From a virus, in IMG/VR virus record IMGVR_UViG_3300013772_000012, positions 1-43,085 of that record: DNA of 43,085 bases; one strand, 5' to 3'. A model generated the notes under the pieces. It had not been told where the DNA came from, did not search any database, and saw only the letters and a list, made by a program, of their open reading frames with translations. The position numbers and the translations under genes were made by a program. Position 1 is the first letter of the stretch. Every line of letters begins with the position of its first letter. This document shows positions 23,155-29,829 of the stretch, piece by piece.

Positions 23155-23802
23155 TCAGTAAGGAGCAACTCCAAGTTGGGAAACAACGGTTGAGACTGAT
23201 CCAGTGCCAGAATTTAGCAAAACCTTCACGAAAATTGGCGCATAGGCAAAATAACTAGCCACCGTACCCGTTGCACCCACACCGCCAGTGTCCGCCGTGC
23301 TGATCCATGCCACAGAATATGGAACCACCGGATTGGTCGGGCTATTCGGGTCTTGCATGGTTTGTTGGATCGTATAATTCACCGTGCCACTGGCCGTGCA
23401 TTGAACCGCTACCTGCGCCGAGGCCCATTCATCAAGCCTAACCCATTGCGATGAACCAACGCCATTGGTTCCCACCGTCAAAGCATTTGCGGCAGCTGCG
23501 CTCAAAGCGATTGAACTAACGGTCAGAAAATCCAGATTGGTGTAAAACGCAGAGGCATTCGTGCCTTTAATTATCTCAGTTTGCGCCGTGCCATTCAATC
23601 CCGTGCCAGTGATGGTAAACACATTCAAGTGTTCATCACCCGTTGGTGTGATTAAAACACGCCGAGGAGTGTCCAGCGTTGCAACCCCGCCAGTTGCTGT
23701 CGAACCGTTAATGGTGACAGTGCTAGCAGGGGTTTGCGTCAGCGCGATATTGTTGGCCACAGCAGAAGCCAATGGGCCGACAGTGACCGTTGTTGGACGC
23801 AT
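23155..23802 (-). CDS. beta-rich virion protein (215 aa)
   Basis: The protein starts MRPTTVTVGPLASAVANNIA and runs as Thr/Val/Ala/Gly-rich strands (VTINGSTATGGVATLDTPRR, TGTVASYFAYAPIFVKVLLN) to the end, with no membrane, signal or catalytic features. This composition is that of structural virion or tail-sheath-less phage proteins. It lies between a very basic small protein and the gp4-like connector. Specific role unknown. Confidence 0.6.
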   Translation of the reverse strand: MRPTTVTVGPLASAVANNIALTQTPASTVTINGSTATGGVATLDTPRRVLITPTGDEHLNVFTITGTGLNGTAQTEIIKGTNASAFYTNLDFLTVSSIALSAAAANALTVGTNGVGSSQWVRLDEWASAQVAVQCTASGTVNYTIQQTMQDPNSPTNPVVPYSVAWISTADTGGVGATGTVASYFAYAPIFVKVLLNSGTGSVSTVVSQLGVAPY

Positions 23803-23832
23803 GGGTTCTCCTAAAAGACAAGCCTGTTTAGT

Positions 23833-24120
23833 CTAGTCGATGTCAATGGCCTTGCGACCCTTGGCAGTCGTACCGCCATGAGCCGAAGACAATGGAGATT
23901 TATCCGAACCAACACGGCCACCAGCCTTGCGTGGCTTACGCCCTGCATGTTTCTTGGCCATCTTGCCATCAGCCTTGCCACCGTGCTTGCGCTCAACAGC
24001 TTCACGATTGACTTCGCTGTCCTTGGTGTATTCCATGTTTTTCTTGTCAAGGTCTTGTTCCCATTCCTTGGAACCCTTGGTAGCGTCTCCGCCTTCAGCT
24101 CTGCCTTTGCGACCTTTCAT
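23833..24120 (-). CDS. very basic small protein sharing HAGRKPR and GG-R-V motifs (95 aa)
   Basis: ATG 24120 follows AAAGGAGACTTTCA. The sequence is Lys/Gly/Glu-rich and low in hydrophobics (MKGRKGRAEGGDATKGSKEW), with AKKHAGRKPRKAGGRVGSDK near residue 60. The stretch HAGRKPR-x-x-GG is also present in the 358-residue protein at 32679-33755, so the two share an element. A basic, disordered protein in a head-assembly region could bind DNA or the capsid interior. This is inference from composition only. Confidence 0.6.
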   Translation of the reverse strand: MKGRKGRAEGGDATKGSKEWEQDLDKKNMEYTKDSEVNREAVERKHGGKADGKMAKKHAGRKPRKAGGRVGSDKSPLSSAHGGTTAKGRKAIDID

Positions 24121-24151
24121 TGAAAGTCTCCTTTGAAAATTGAATTAGACA

Positions 24152-24841
24152 TTATGCTACTTCCACTTCTGGTTTTAGAGGAACAACATTTGAAGCCGAA
24201 TGCCTTTGAAGATATTCAGCAGCGGCGATGAGAACTTGTGGATTGTCTTTTGCCAAGCCCAACATTCCGTTACACATGCCACACAGTAGATCACGAATAG
24301 CGCCAGTGGCGTGGTCATGATCGACGTGCATTACTTTAGGAACACCGTTTAACATTGCAGTCTCAGGGTTGCCGCAGATAGCGCAGAGGCCCTTCTGATC
24401 GGCAAGCTTTTGACCGTATTCTTCGCCAGTCATGCCATAGTAGCGTTTCAGGCCATAATGGCGCTGTTGCTCTTTGGGCATTTTATAGACGCGACGACCA
24501 TCTTTCATGCTCTTGATCGATGGATAATTTGCAAGTCTGAGATTATCAAACTTGATGTTTGTGGTGTCACCATCTTTGAACAACATATTAGTCTCAGGCC
24601 ATGAGCCCGTCTGCAAAAGCCATGCAACGCGGGCTGCTGGTGTCGATACGCCGTGGAGCGTAATATACCAATATGTAGGTACTTCCCCCCCGCGTATGCT
24701 TTTAAGAGCACCTGCTTGTGAGCCAACTTTGTGACGGCGGCTGGGGGCCTTTTTCCAAACAAAAATACCAGTGTCGGGGTTGTAGGAAATGAACTCCGAC
24801 ACGTTTTCAAGAGTAAGATCGATGCGTTTAATGTTGGTCAT
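24152..24841 (-). CDS. endonuclease VII-like protein with degenerate N-terminal HNH-type domain (229 aa)
   Basis: I chose ATG 24841 (MTNIKRIDLTLENVSEF), which has AGAAGGAGAGCTATCCC upstream. The C-terminal part is a clear endonuclease VII/recombination-endonuclease domain: LCAICGN, MHVDHDHATG and LLCGMCNGMLG, with Cys-x2-Cys, a histidine cluster and a second Cys-x2-Cys, a zinc fold that resolves DNA junctions in T4. The N-terminal part (YNPDTGIFVWKKAPSRRHKV, then ARVAWLLQTGSWPE, ending NIKFDNLRLA) resembles the HNH/AP2-linked domain of homing endonucleases, but the expected DHIN catalytic part reads LFKDGD, so that site looks lost. It is an ordinary mobile-gene position beside the capsid gene. 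Confidence 0.75.
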   Translation of the reverse strand: MTNIKRIDLTLENVSEFISYNPDTGIFVWKKAPSRRHKVGSQAGALKSIRGGEVPTYWYITLHGVSTPAARVAWLLQTGSWPETNMLFKDGDTTNIKFDNLRLANYPSIKSMKDGRRVYKMPKEQQRHYGLKRYYGMTGEEYGQKLADQKGLCAICGNPETAMLNGVPKVMHVDHDHATGAIRDLLCGMCNGMLGLAKDNPQVLIAAAEYLQRHSASNVVPLKPEVEVA

Positions 24842-24961
24842 GGGATAGCTCTCCTTCTGTTGAGAAGGTAAACTTAGCACATTTCCATCACGGTAGCAAA
24901 TTGTCATTTGAAGGTTATACTTTTCAAAAGTTACTCGTTTTAGTGAAAGGATATGCAGCTA

Positions 24962-25873
24962 TCAGCTTGGAAAGCTTCCCCAAATTGCTCGCCAATTATA
25001 GTAGCTAAAACTGTACCTTTCATAACCTTTGCATAAAAGATTGTCGGTAACAAAGTCTACCTGCATATCCGTTTCAAACTTAATGCGCTCCATGTATGAG
25101 AGGCCATCAATGTTGGTGAGCAGGAACCAGTTGCGAGAGCTGGTCAGGAAGTCATTGGTCATGAAGGATTCAGGCAGGCCACCAGCGGTTGTGAGAATAG
25201 CGTTCACATCGTTGTCGGCAGTGCCTGGGCGCAATTCGGTTTTGCACAGGCGGATTGCAACTGGTTCCAATTGAGGTGGAACAATCAGTTTGCGGGCGCG
25301 GGCAAATACTTTCAGACCAGCTTGATCCTTGAAGTTGGTACGAACTGAAATCATGCCGTTGAGCAGCGTGGCTTCGTTCAAATCAACGTCAGTCGTTGGG
25401 CGATTTGCTACAGTGCTGCCGTCGATAGGATGGGCCGTTGAGCAAAGCGCAACGCCGTCACCGCCAATGGCAGAGTTATAGGTTGTAGCAGTATTCAGGA
25501 TCGAAGCGCCATAGATTTCCTTGGTCTGTTGGAAACTTTCAATCAGGCCGAGGTTTGATGGATGGAACTGCGTCTTGTAAAGGTTGTCATCAATCGCCTT
25601 GCGGGTGATGGCATAGCCAAGGGCGATTTCATTGTGCTCTTGGTTGTAGATGAAACGTTCACCAGCTCCGTTGTCAAAGGCAGTTTGACCGCCTTCAGTC
25701 TTGAGCTGAGCAAAGCCCATGTAACGCATTTCAGCGGTACGTTCCAAAGCCATTTTGGAATTGTGCTTGGTGAAGATTTTATCATATTGGCTCGGTATCA
25801 TCTCGTATTTTCCCTCAACTCCACGGAGTCCAGGAAGCAACAAGTCCTTGATTTGACTAAGATTAACGGCCAT
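24962..25873 (-). CDS. major capsid protein (303 aa)
   Basis: ATG 25873 has AAGGAGCTAGGTAACC upstream. The sequence has the order of phage major head subunits of the Mu-gpT-like kind: MIPSQYDKIFTKHNSKMALE, FIYNQEHNEIALGYAITRKA, IDDNLYKTQF, GGDGVALCSTAHPIDG, and a C-terminal WFLLTNIDGLSYMERIKFE followed by DFVTDNLLCKGYERYSFSYY. It would assemble as the icosahedral shell around the scaffold. It is followed by an endonuclease-VII type gene and preceded by a larger surface or decoration candidate. Confidence 0.85.
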   Translation of the reverse strand: MAVNLSQIKDLLLPGLRGVEGKYEMIPSQYDKIFTKHNSKMALERTAEMRYMGFAQLKTEGGQTAFDNGAGERFIYNQEHNEIALGYAITRKAIDDNLYKTQFHPSNLGLIESFQQTKEIYGASILNTATTYNSAIGGDGVALCSTAHPIDGSTVANRPTTDVDLNEATLLNGMISVRTNFKDQAGLKVFARARKLIVPPQLEPVAIRLCKTELRPGTADNDVNAILTTAGGLPESFMTNDFLTSSRNWFLLTNIDGLSYMERIKFETDMQVDFVTDNLLCKGYERYSFSYYNWRAIWGSFPS

Positions 25874-25887
25874 GGTTACCTAGCTCC

Positions 25888-26856
25888 TTAAATGCCAACG
25901 CCAACACGGTTCATTGAGTTGTTAAACCCAACGATGATCCGGTTGTACGCAGTGGTTGAGTCATTGCCATTGATGGAAACCAACGGTGAAGTCTGGCCTG
26001 GAATGTAATTCTGCAATCCAACAATCTTGAAGGGCAGGAAGGCATTCGTGGTCTGGCCCGCTACAGAGTTCGCGATCAGCGAATACTGGTCAGCAAAGAA
26101 GGTCGAAAGGCCTGTCGAGGTATTGCCATTCGTTTCGCCAGTAGAGGTCGAATCATCGTAGGCAAAACTGATGGTCTGGCCAACGTTCGCAATACCCATG
26201 GCGGTTGCCGTGGTATTCGAGTTCGCAGTCTGAACCGAGAACTGGGCGTTTGGATCAGTGACCACATAAGCAATAACATCGCCGTTAGCGTCCGAGCCGT
26301 TCCAATAGGGATACCAATTGACGCGCTTTTGCAAGGTTGAGAGGAACTTGCACCCAACGAAGATACCTGCAATCGGAACCACAACGCTAACCGTACCAGA
26401 AGCACTTGAAGTGCCGTTGACGGTAGCACCGGAACCAATTGCCACCGCAGTCGTTGTTGAAGACGATGTGATGGTGTAATATCCGTTCAGGTTGCCCGAA
26501 GTCATTGTCGAACCCGAAATAATCAGGGTTGCACCAACTGGAGGAGCCCACGTATTTGGCGAGGTTGGCAGGTTGCCTGAAGTCGCAGCGGGCGCAGTGA
26601 AGGTCACCGTGATAGCACCCGTTGTGGCGTTTGAGGTAATGGCGGTTGCTGCCACCGTCAACGTCACAGGGCCATAAGCCTGAGTGATGTAACCAGTGCC
26701 AAGGCCAGTCGTGCCAGCGGCTTGCATCACGGGGTCACCAGTGAAGATTTTTGTGGTGTTAGCCGAAGCAATGGCCATTTGAACCTGCTCATAAGTTGGA
26801 GCAGAGCCGGTGCCCTGATACTGACTAAAACCATTCGGCGCGAATGTATTCGCCAT
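25888..26856 (-). CDS. capsid-associated structural protein, decoration candidate (322 aa)
   Basis: The first 100 residues (NTFAPNGFSQYQGTGSAPTY, IFTGDPVMQAAGT) lead to Thr/Ala/Gly-rich Ig-like strands, and the rest has FVGCKFLSTLQKRVNWYPYW, DVIAYVVTDPNAQFSVQ and STFFADQYSLIAN, a pattern I associate with a phage structural protein family next to the major capsid gene. A role as a decoration or minor capsid protein follows from the position. ATG 26856 lies 18 bases after the leader element described at 26875. Not an enzyme. Confidence 0.6.
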   Translation of the reverse strand: MANTFAPNGFSQYQGTGSAPTYEQVQMAIASANTTKIFTGDPVMQAAGTTGLGTGYITQAYGPVTLTVAATAITSNATTGAITVTFTAPAATSGNLPTSPNTWAPPVGATLIISGSTMTSGNLNGYYTITSSSTTTAVAIGSGATVNGTSSASGTVSVVVPIAGIFVGCKFLSTLQKRVNWYPYWNGSDANGDVIAYVVTDPNAQFSVQTANSNTTATAMGIANVGQTISFAYDDSTSTGETNGNTSTGLSTFFADQYSLIANSVAGQTTNAFLPFKIVGLQNYIPGQTSPLVSINGNDSTTAYNRIIVGFNNSMNRVGVGI

Positions 26857-26874
26857 TGGTCTGTCCTTTTAATT

Positions 26875-26911
26875 GGGAGTTTGCGTGTCAAGCGCCGAGC
26901 TGACATGAAAC
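26875..26911 (-). promoter_or_regulatory. structured leader element, copy 1
   Basis: Read on the minus strand, GTTT and AAAC form an outer stem around an inner stem (TGTCA with TGACA, ten-base loop containing TCGG), and the sequence ends in CAAACTCCC. A second copy at 28304-28342 has the same frame of conserved blocks (GTTTCATGTC and AAACTCCC), and its inner stem differs at both partners of two pairs. Both lie directly upstream of structural genes, so a role in leader control, RNA processing or ribosome access is possible but unproven. Confidence 0.6.
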
Positions 26912-26962
26912 GGGGATTACTTCAGGGCTTCAACAACCGGAGAGAAGCGGGAAAACTCAGTA

Positions 26963-27700
26963 TTAACTATATGTACCAACTGCAACCGATTGCAGTGTGG
27001 CGGTAGTCAAAGTGTTCAGCGTGACAACAAATTCACGCCATGTATTTTGGGCAATTGTCATTGTGCCAGTCAGCGTCCAACCCGTGTTGGTGGTTACCGT
27101 CCAAGCAAAGTTTGCCGATGATTCGTTGATGATCCGCAAGCGGTAGCTGGAACCAACCGCTGGTGTAGCCATGGCTAAGGTCGTGGCAACAACTGTTGGC
27201 ATCTGAATGTTTGCTCCAGCGCCAAGTGTGCCAGTGAGTGCCAGATCAACAGTTGAAATGCCGCCCGTTACGTTTGCAGCGCTTAATGTTGCGCCTGTGG
27301 TGGCAACGTTAGTATTGAAAGCGGCTTGCTTAGTGGTATCGGTCTGTGCCGTCCATTTGCCAGCAACAGTGCAATTAAACGCCGTGGCGGAACCTACTGG
27401 AACAGAAACACCGATTGTCGCGGCAATGCCGTTGATTGTGTCAGTTGCGCCAATCAGAGGATAAACCAAAAGTGGATTTGCCCCGATGTTGATAACCTCA
27501 ACAATCAATCCGGCTACTGATGCAGGCAGATTAACACCCGTGCCAGAACTAACCGTGCCGACAGTGTTGACCGTGGCGGTTAATTGAGTGCCTGTGGCTT
27601 GGGTTGTGCCAGCGGCTGCAATCGCATCGCCCGCTGAGCTTGCGCTGGTTCCGGAGGCGGTGAGATTCCCTTGAACGATTAGGTTGTCAGCAATTTGCAT
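26963..27700 (-). CDS. beta-rich virion protein (245 aa)
   Basis: The N-terminus (MQIADNLIVQGNLTASGTSA) resembles the start of the next protein in the operon and of many phage structural proteins. The rest is Thr/Ala/Val/Gly-rich with strands such as VEVINIGANPLLVYP and YRLRIINESSANFAWTVTTN. No enzyme motif or membrane segment. It lies between the 182-residue protein and the capsid-associated protein, so it is probably a head or fibre-type structural protein. Its ribosome binding site (AGGAAACCCG) is moderate. Confidence 0.6.
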   Translation of the reverse strand: MQIADNLIVQGNLTASGTSASSAGDAIAAAGTTQATGTQLTATVNTVGTVSSGTGVNLPASVAGLIVEVINIGANPLLVYPLIGATDTINGIAATIGVSVPVGSATAFNCTVAGKWTAQTDTTKQAAFNTNVATTGATLSAANVTGGISTVDLALTGTLGAGANIQMPTVVATTLAMATPAVGSSYRLRIINESSANFAWTVTTNTGWTLTGTMTIAQNTWREFVVTLNTLTTATLQSVAVGTYS

Positions 27701-27708
27701 CGGGTTTC

Positions 27709-28257
27709 CTAGCTTGCCATATCAATGCCTTGGACGTAGGTAACGGTAAGCGTTCCAACACCAGTGCCTGTATTTGTTGAGGTTATAAGAATTTGAACGT
27801 CAGTAGTACCAACGTTATCCCAGTTGCCAATTGCCGTGGCAGAAGCCGCTGGGGTGAATGTAATAGGGCCAAGGCCAGTTGCACTACCAGCACCAGCGGC
27901 GGTGTATGCCGTGGCTGAAACCGTATTGCCAATGCCAAGCGTGGCGGATGAACCGCTCCAAGCCGCTGTCACCATTAAGGTGATTGAAAGGATTTGGCTT
28001 TGGGCAGGGATGATAATGTTTGGGTCAGTCCAAACGCCTGCCGATGAACCGTTAGTGGCTTGCTTGATGACAGAAGATTGGGCCATGACAACATAGCCCG
28101 CATTTGCAGGGCCACCTGCCATTCGACCTACGCCGGAGAGAGTTGATGAACCATCGCTGGTTAAAATGTTACCAGCAACTACTGGGCCTGTGAAAGCTGT
28201 TCCGGGGAAAGCTGGGTTACCAGCTGTTTGGGTAAGTTGACCGCCGTTGATGTTCAT
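27709..28257 (-). CDS. virion structural protein (182 aa)
   Basis: The sequence (MNINGGQLTQTAGNPAFPGT, then VVAGNILTSDGSSTLSGVGR) is Gly/Thr/Ser/Ala-rich and ends with strands QILITSTNTGTGVGTLTVTY. No catalytic, membrane or metal motifs. It is the first protein gene after the tRNA cluster in transcription order and is preceded by the second copy of the structured leader element. A head-surface or tail role is likely from context; the family is not recognised. Confidence 0.6.
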   Translation of the reverse strand: MNINGGQLTQTAGNPAFPGTAFTGPVVAGNILTSDGSSTLSGVGRMAGGPANAGYVVMAQSSVIKQATNGSSAGVWTDPNIIIPAQSQILSITLMVTAAWSGSSATLGIGNTVSATAYTAAGAGSATGLGPITFTPAASATAIGNWDNVGTTDVQILITSTNTGTGVGTLTVTYVQGIDMAS

Positions 28258-28303
28258 AAATCGGTGTCTTTCGCTGTTGGTCTAAACAGGATTAAAAACT
28301 TGA

Positions 28304-28342
28304 GGGAGTTTCTGGGTCGCGCAACCGAAGGCGACATGAAAC
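28304..28342 (-). promoter_or_regulatory. structured leader element, copy 2
   Basis: On the minus strand GTTTC pairs with GAAAC outside and GTCGC with GCGAC inside (ten-base loop containing UUCGG), ending in AAACTCCC. The match to copy 1 at 26875-26911 covers GTTTCATGTC and AAACTCCC, with the variable loop between. The two inner pairs that differ do so on both strands (A-U and G-U against G-C and C-G). It lies 46 bases upstream of the 182-residue gene and directly next to the hairpin at 28355. Confidence 0.6.
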
Positions 28343-28354
28343 AGAAATGTTTCA

Positions 28355-28378
28355 AAGTTTCCGCACCGAGGGAAACTT
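28355..28378 (-). other. perfect 8-bp hairpin between tRNA cluster and structural genes
   Basis: AAGTTTCC at 28355-28362 pairs with GGAAACTT at 28371-28378 (loop of eight). A smaller six-base stem, GAAACA with TGTTTC, lies next to it at 28338-28353 and competes with the leader element's outer stem. No U-tract follows on the minus strand, so it is not a standard terminator. It may separate the tRNA transcript from the structural genes by processing. Confidence 0.5.
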
Positions 28379-28430
28379 GGCGGCAAGTATTGAACCTGAT
28401 TTGAAGTTACGTCAAGAACTATTTTTTGGA

Positions 28431-28505
28431 TGGTAGTTCCGTGTGGATTTGAACCACAATAAGTCGGTTATGAGCCGACAGTCCTAACCTTTGAACGACA
28501 GAACC
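28431..28505 (-). tRNA. tRNA with CAT anticodon (Met or Ile2)
   Basis: A full 75-base cloverleaf with encoded CCA: acceptor GGTTCTG with CGGAACT (one G-U pair at the top), D-stem GTTC/GGAC, anticodon stem GTCGG/CCGAC around CTCATAA, T-stem TGTGG/CCACA. The anticodon CAT can belong to elongator Met or to an Ile2 tRNA. The anticodon-stem GC pattern (CGG/CCG) is not the GGG/CCC of an initiator. It is the last tRNA of the leftward cluster. Confidence 0.85.
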
Positions 28506-28510
28506 ATATT

Positions 28511-28587
28511 TGGACTTCTCGGCTGGACTTGAACCAGCAACAACCAAACTAGAAAAATGGTGCTCTATCCAATTGAGCTACGAGAAG
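28511..28587 (-). tRNA. tRNA-Arg (TCT)
   Basis: Acceptor CTTCTCG with CGAGAAG, D-arm GCTC/GAGC, loop TTTCTAG giving anticodon TCT (codon AGA), T-stem GCTGG/CCAGC, CCA encoded. The anticodon stem CCATT/TTTGG has two U-U mismatches at its loop-proximal end, unusual for a functional tRNA. The 5' end shares the last bases of the HNH gene, which stops at 28578. Confidence 0.78.
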
Positions 28588-28940
28588 AAATCGTTTGGAT
28601 AACTATTAGATTTTTGCCACAGAACCTCAAGACCAACTTCTTTTTCACGCTTCTTATTTTGTTCGTGATTGCACAACCAGCAAGCGGCGACAACTCTTAT
28701 TTCGCCAAAGTGCTTTCCTCTTTCTGGCGAATATCTATCATCGAGATGTTCCAGTGTGCATAGATCATGCGGCATGACTTTCGCCTGTGCGGGCATCTTC
28801 AATAGCCGCATTGGCTTTTTGCAATAATAGCATTTACCTTTTTGACGATGGAAAGCATTATGCCGCCGTCTCTTTGTGTCCTTCGATATTTCACCCTCCC
28901 GTAAAATTGGCTGGAAAGCTTGGAATCGAACCAAGGACAT
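28578..28940 (-). CDS. HNH endonuclease between tRNA-Asn and tRNA-Arg (up to 120 aa)
   Basis: The HNH zinc core is clear: GKCYYCKKPMR (Cys-x2-Cys), LCTLEHLDDRYSPE (the His/Glu strand) and AACWLCNHEQNKKREKEVGL (Cys-x2-Cys, His, Asn). The upstream ATG at 28940 lies inside tRNA-Asn and gives a strange N-terminus; protein-like sequence begins nearer SKDTKRRRHNAFHRQ, after a GGGAGG that would suit initiation, but no standard start codon lies there in frame. The 3' end overlaps tRNA-Arg by ten bases. HNH enzymes of this class cut DNA and often behave as mobile genes. Start uncertain, domain confident. Confidence 0.75.
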   Translation of the reverse strand: MSLVRFQAFQPILREGEISKDTKRRRHNAFHRQKGKCYYCKKPMRLLKMPAQAKVMPHDLCTLEHLDDRYSPERGKHFGEIRVVAACWLCNHEQNKKREKEVGLEVLWQKSNSYPNDFFS

Positions 28941-28983
28941 CGTGATTAACAGTCACGCGCTCTACCGTCTGAGCTACATTCCA
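28908..28983 (-). tRNA. tRNA-Asn (GTT)
   Basis: A 76-base cloverleaf with anticodon loop CTGTTAA and encoded CCA. Acceptor TGGAATG against CTTTCCA has one U-U mismatch, D-stem GCTC/GAGC, anticodon stem CGTGA/TCACG, T-stem CTTGG/CCAAG. The long form of the HNH gene that follows would start inside its T-arm. Confidence 0.88.
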
Positions 28984-28987
28984 ATAA

Positions 28988-29062
28988 TGGAGCGGGGTAG
29001 GAGATTCGAACTCCTGACGAACAGCTTGGAAGGCTGACACTCTACCACTGAGTTAATCCCGC
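28988..29062 (-). tRNA. tRNA-Gly (TCC)
   Basis: A 75-base cloverleaf: acceptor GCGGGAT with ACCCCGC (one mismatch), D-stem ACTC/GAGT, anticodon loop CTTCCAA giving TCC (codons GGA/GGG), T-stem AGGAG/CTCCT, CCA encoded. Spaced only four bases from tRNA-Asn. Confidence 0.88.
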
Positions 29063-29069
29063 TTTAGTT

Positions 29070-29145
29070 TGGTGGAGATAGTTGGGCTCGAACCAACCGC
29101 CTCTTGCTTGCAAGGCAAGTGCTCTCCCAGATGAGCTATATCCCC
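29070..29145 (-). tRNA. tRNA-Ala (TGC)
   Basis: A 76-base cloverleaf: acceptor GGGGATA with TATCTCC (one G-U), D-stem GCTC/GAGC, anticodon stem CTTGC/GCAAG around CTTGCAA, T-stem GTTGG/CCAAC, CCA encoded. Anticodon TGC reads GCA and related codons. Confidence 0.9.
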
Positions 29146-29151
29146 TAATTT

Positions 29152-29226
29152 TGGTGCCCTAGCGAGGAATCGAACCCCAGACCAACGAGTTACAAGGACG
29201 CTGCTCTACCACTGAGCTACACGGGC
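29152..29226 (-). tRNA. tRNA-Thr (TGT)
   Basis: A 75-base cloverleaf with encoded CCA and anticodon loop CTTGTAA (TGT, codon ACA). The acceptor GCCCGTG/CTAGGGC has two mismatches and the anticodon stem GCGTC/CTCGT two, so this copy may be partly decayed or need unusual modification. First tRNA of the cluster in transcription order. Confidence 0.78.
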
Positions 29227-29235
29227 GAATAGGTC

Positions 29236-29261
29236 GCTAGGCCCGCACATAGGGGCCTAGC
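29236..29261 (-). other. perfect 9-bp hairpin just upstream of the tRNA cluster
   Basis: GCTAGGCCC at 29236-29244 pairs with GGGCCTAGC at 29253-29261 (eight-base loop). No U-tract follows on either strand, so it is not an ordinary terminator. Its place, ten bases before tRNA-Thr and opposite the hairpin at 28355 on the cluster's other side, suggests a role in processing or a protein site. The remaining 80 bases to the next gene hold a TTGACT that could be a -35 box, but no convincing -10. Confidence 0.5.
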
Positions 29262-29308
29262 TTTGACTGGTTGACGCTTACTACAGTCGATCAGGGGCAG
29301 TCAATTTT

Positions 29309-29815
29309 TCAAGTCTTATCAGGAATCGGAATTGGCGTATAGGACTTTTTAACACTGGCTAACTTATTGCCTTTGTTATCGCGTTCAAACTGGCCTTGTG
29401 GGGCTTCATTCAATTGCTGTTCTTTGACGCGGACTTGATCTCTGGCGCGTTTCTTGTCAATCTGGCGCAGTTCTTCAGTGATTGCAGTTGGGCGTTCCAT
29501 TAAGATCATGCCCTTGCGAATGACTGTAGGGTCTTTAGAACCAACTGGCATCATTTCTGGATGACGTGCGGCTGGAACTGGTTCCCAGCCTTGCCTACGC
29601 AATTGTACTTGATATGAAGGGTCTTCCTGATTGAGGACTGTAAAGCGCTTCCATTCATAAGTCCAATCGTCAGGGATTTTCTCTTGTTCAATAAAAAAAT
29701 CATCCGTGCCTTCATCCATGTTTCCGCCGTCAAAGCCAGACCTAATTTCTGCGGCTCGTTCAGCGGCGGTTTTTTGCGAAGGAAGCTTGTGGTCAGCATT
29801 GGTTTGAATGTTCAT
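29309..29815 (-). CDS. hypothetical phage protein (168 aa)
   Basis: I take the ATG at 29815 (MNIQTNADHKLPSQK), which has GGAGAACAAG upstream; an in-frame ATG four codons earlier provides that ribosome binding site sequence. The middle includes WTYEWKRFTVLNQEDPSYQV and QLRRQGWEPVPAARHPEMMP, a motif I have seen in short-tailed phage proteins of unknown function near the portal and scaffold genes, and the end is basic (EELRQIDKKRARDQVRVKEQ). No enzyme motif. It lies between the scaffold candidate and the tRNA cluster. Confidence 0.6.
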   Translation of the reverse strand: MNIQTNADHKLPSQKTAAERAAEIRSGFDGGNMDEGTDDFFIEQEKIPDDWTYEWKRFTVLNQEDPSYQVQLRRQGWEPVPAARHPEMMPVGSKDPTVIRKGMILMERPTAITEELRQIDKKRARDQVRVKEQQLNEAPQGQFERDNKGNKLASVKKSYTPIPIPDKT

Positions 29816-29829
29816 CTTGTTCTCCATGA

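Noticed and set aside
26880-26911. TTGACA in the first leader element as a promoter -35 box
   Set aside because: No acceptable -10 box lies 15-19 bases downstream; the TGACA is explained by the stem of the leader element.
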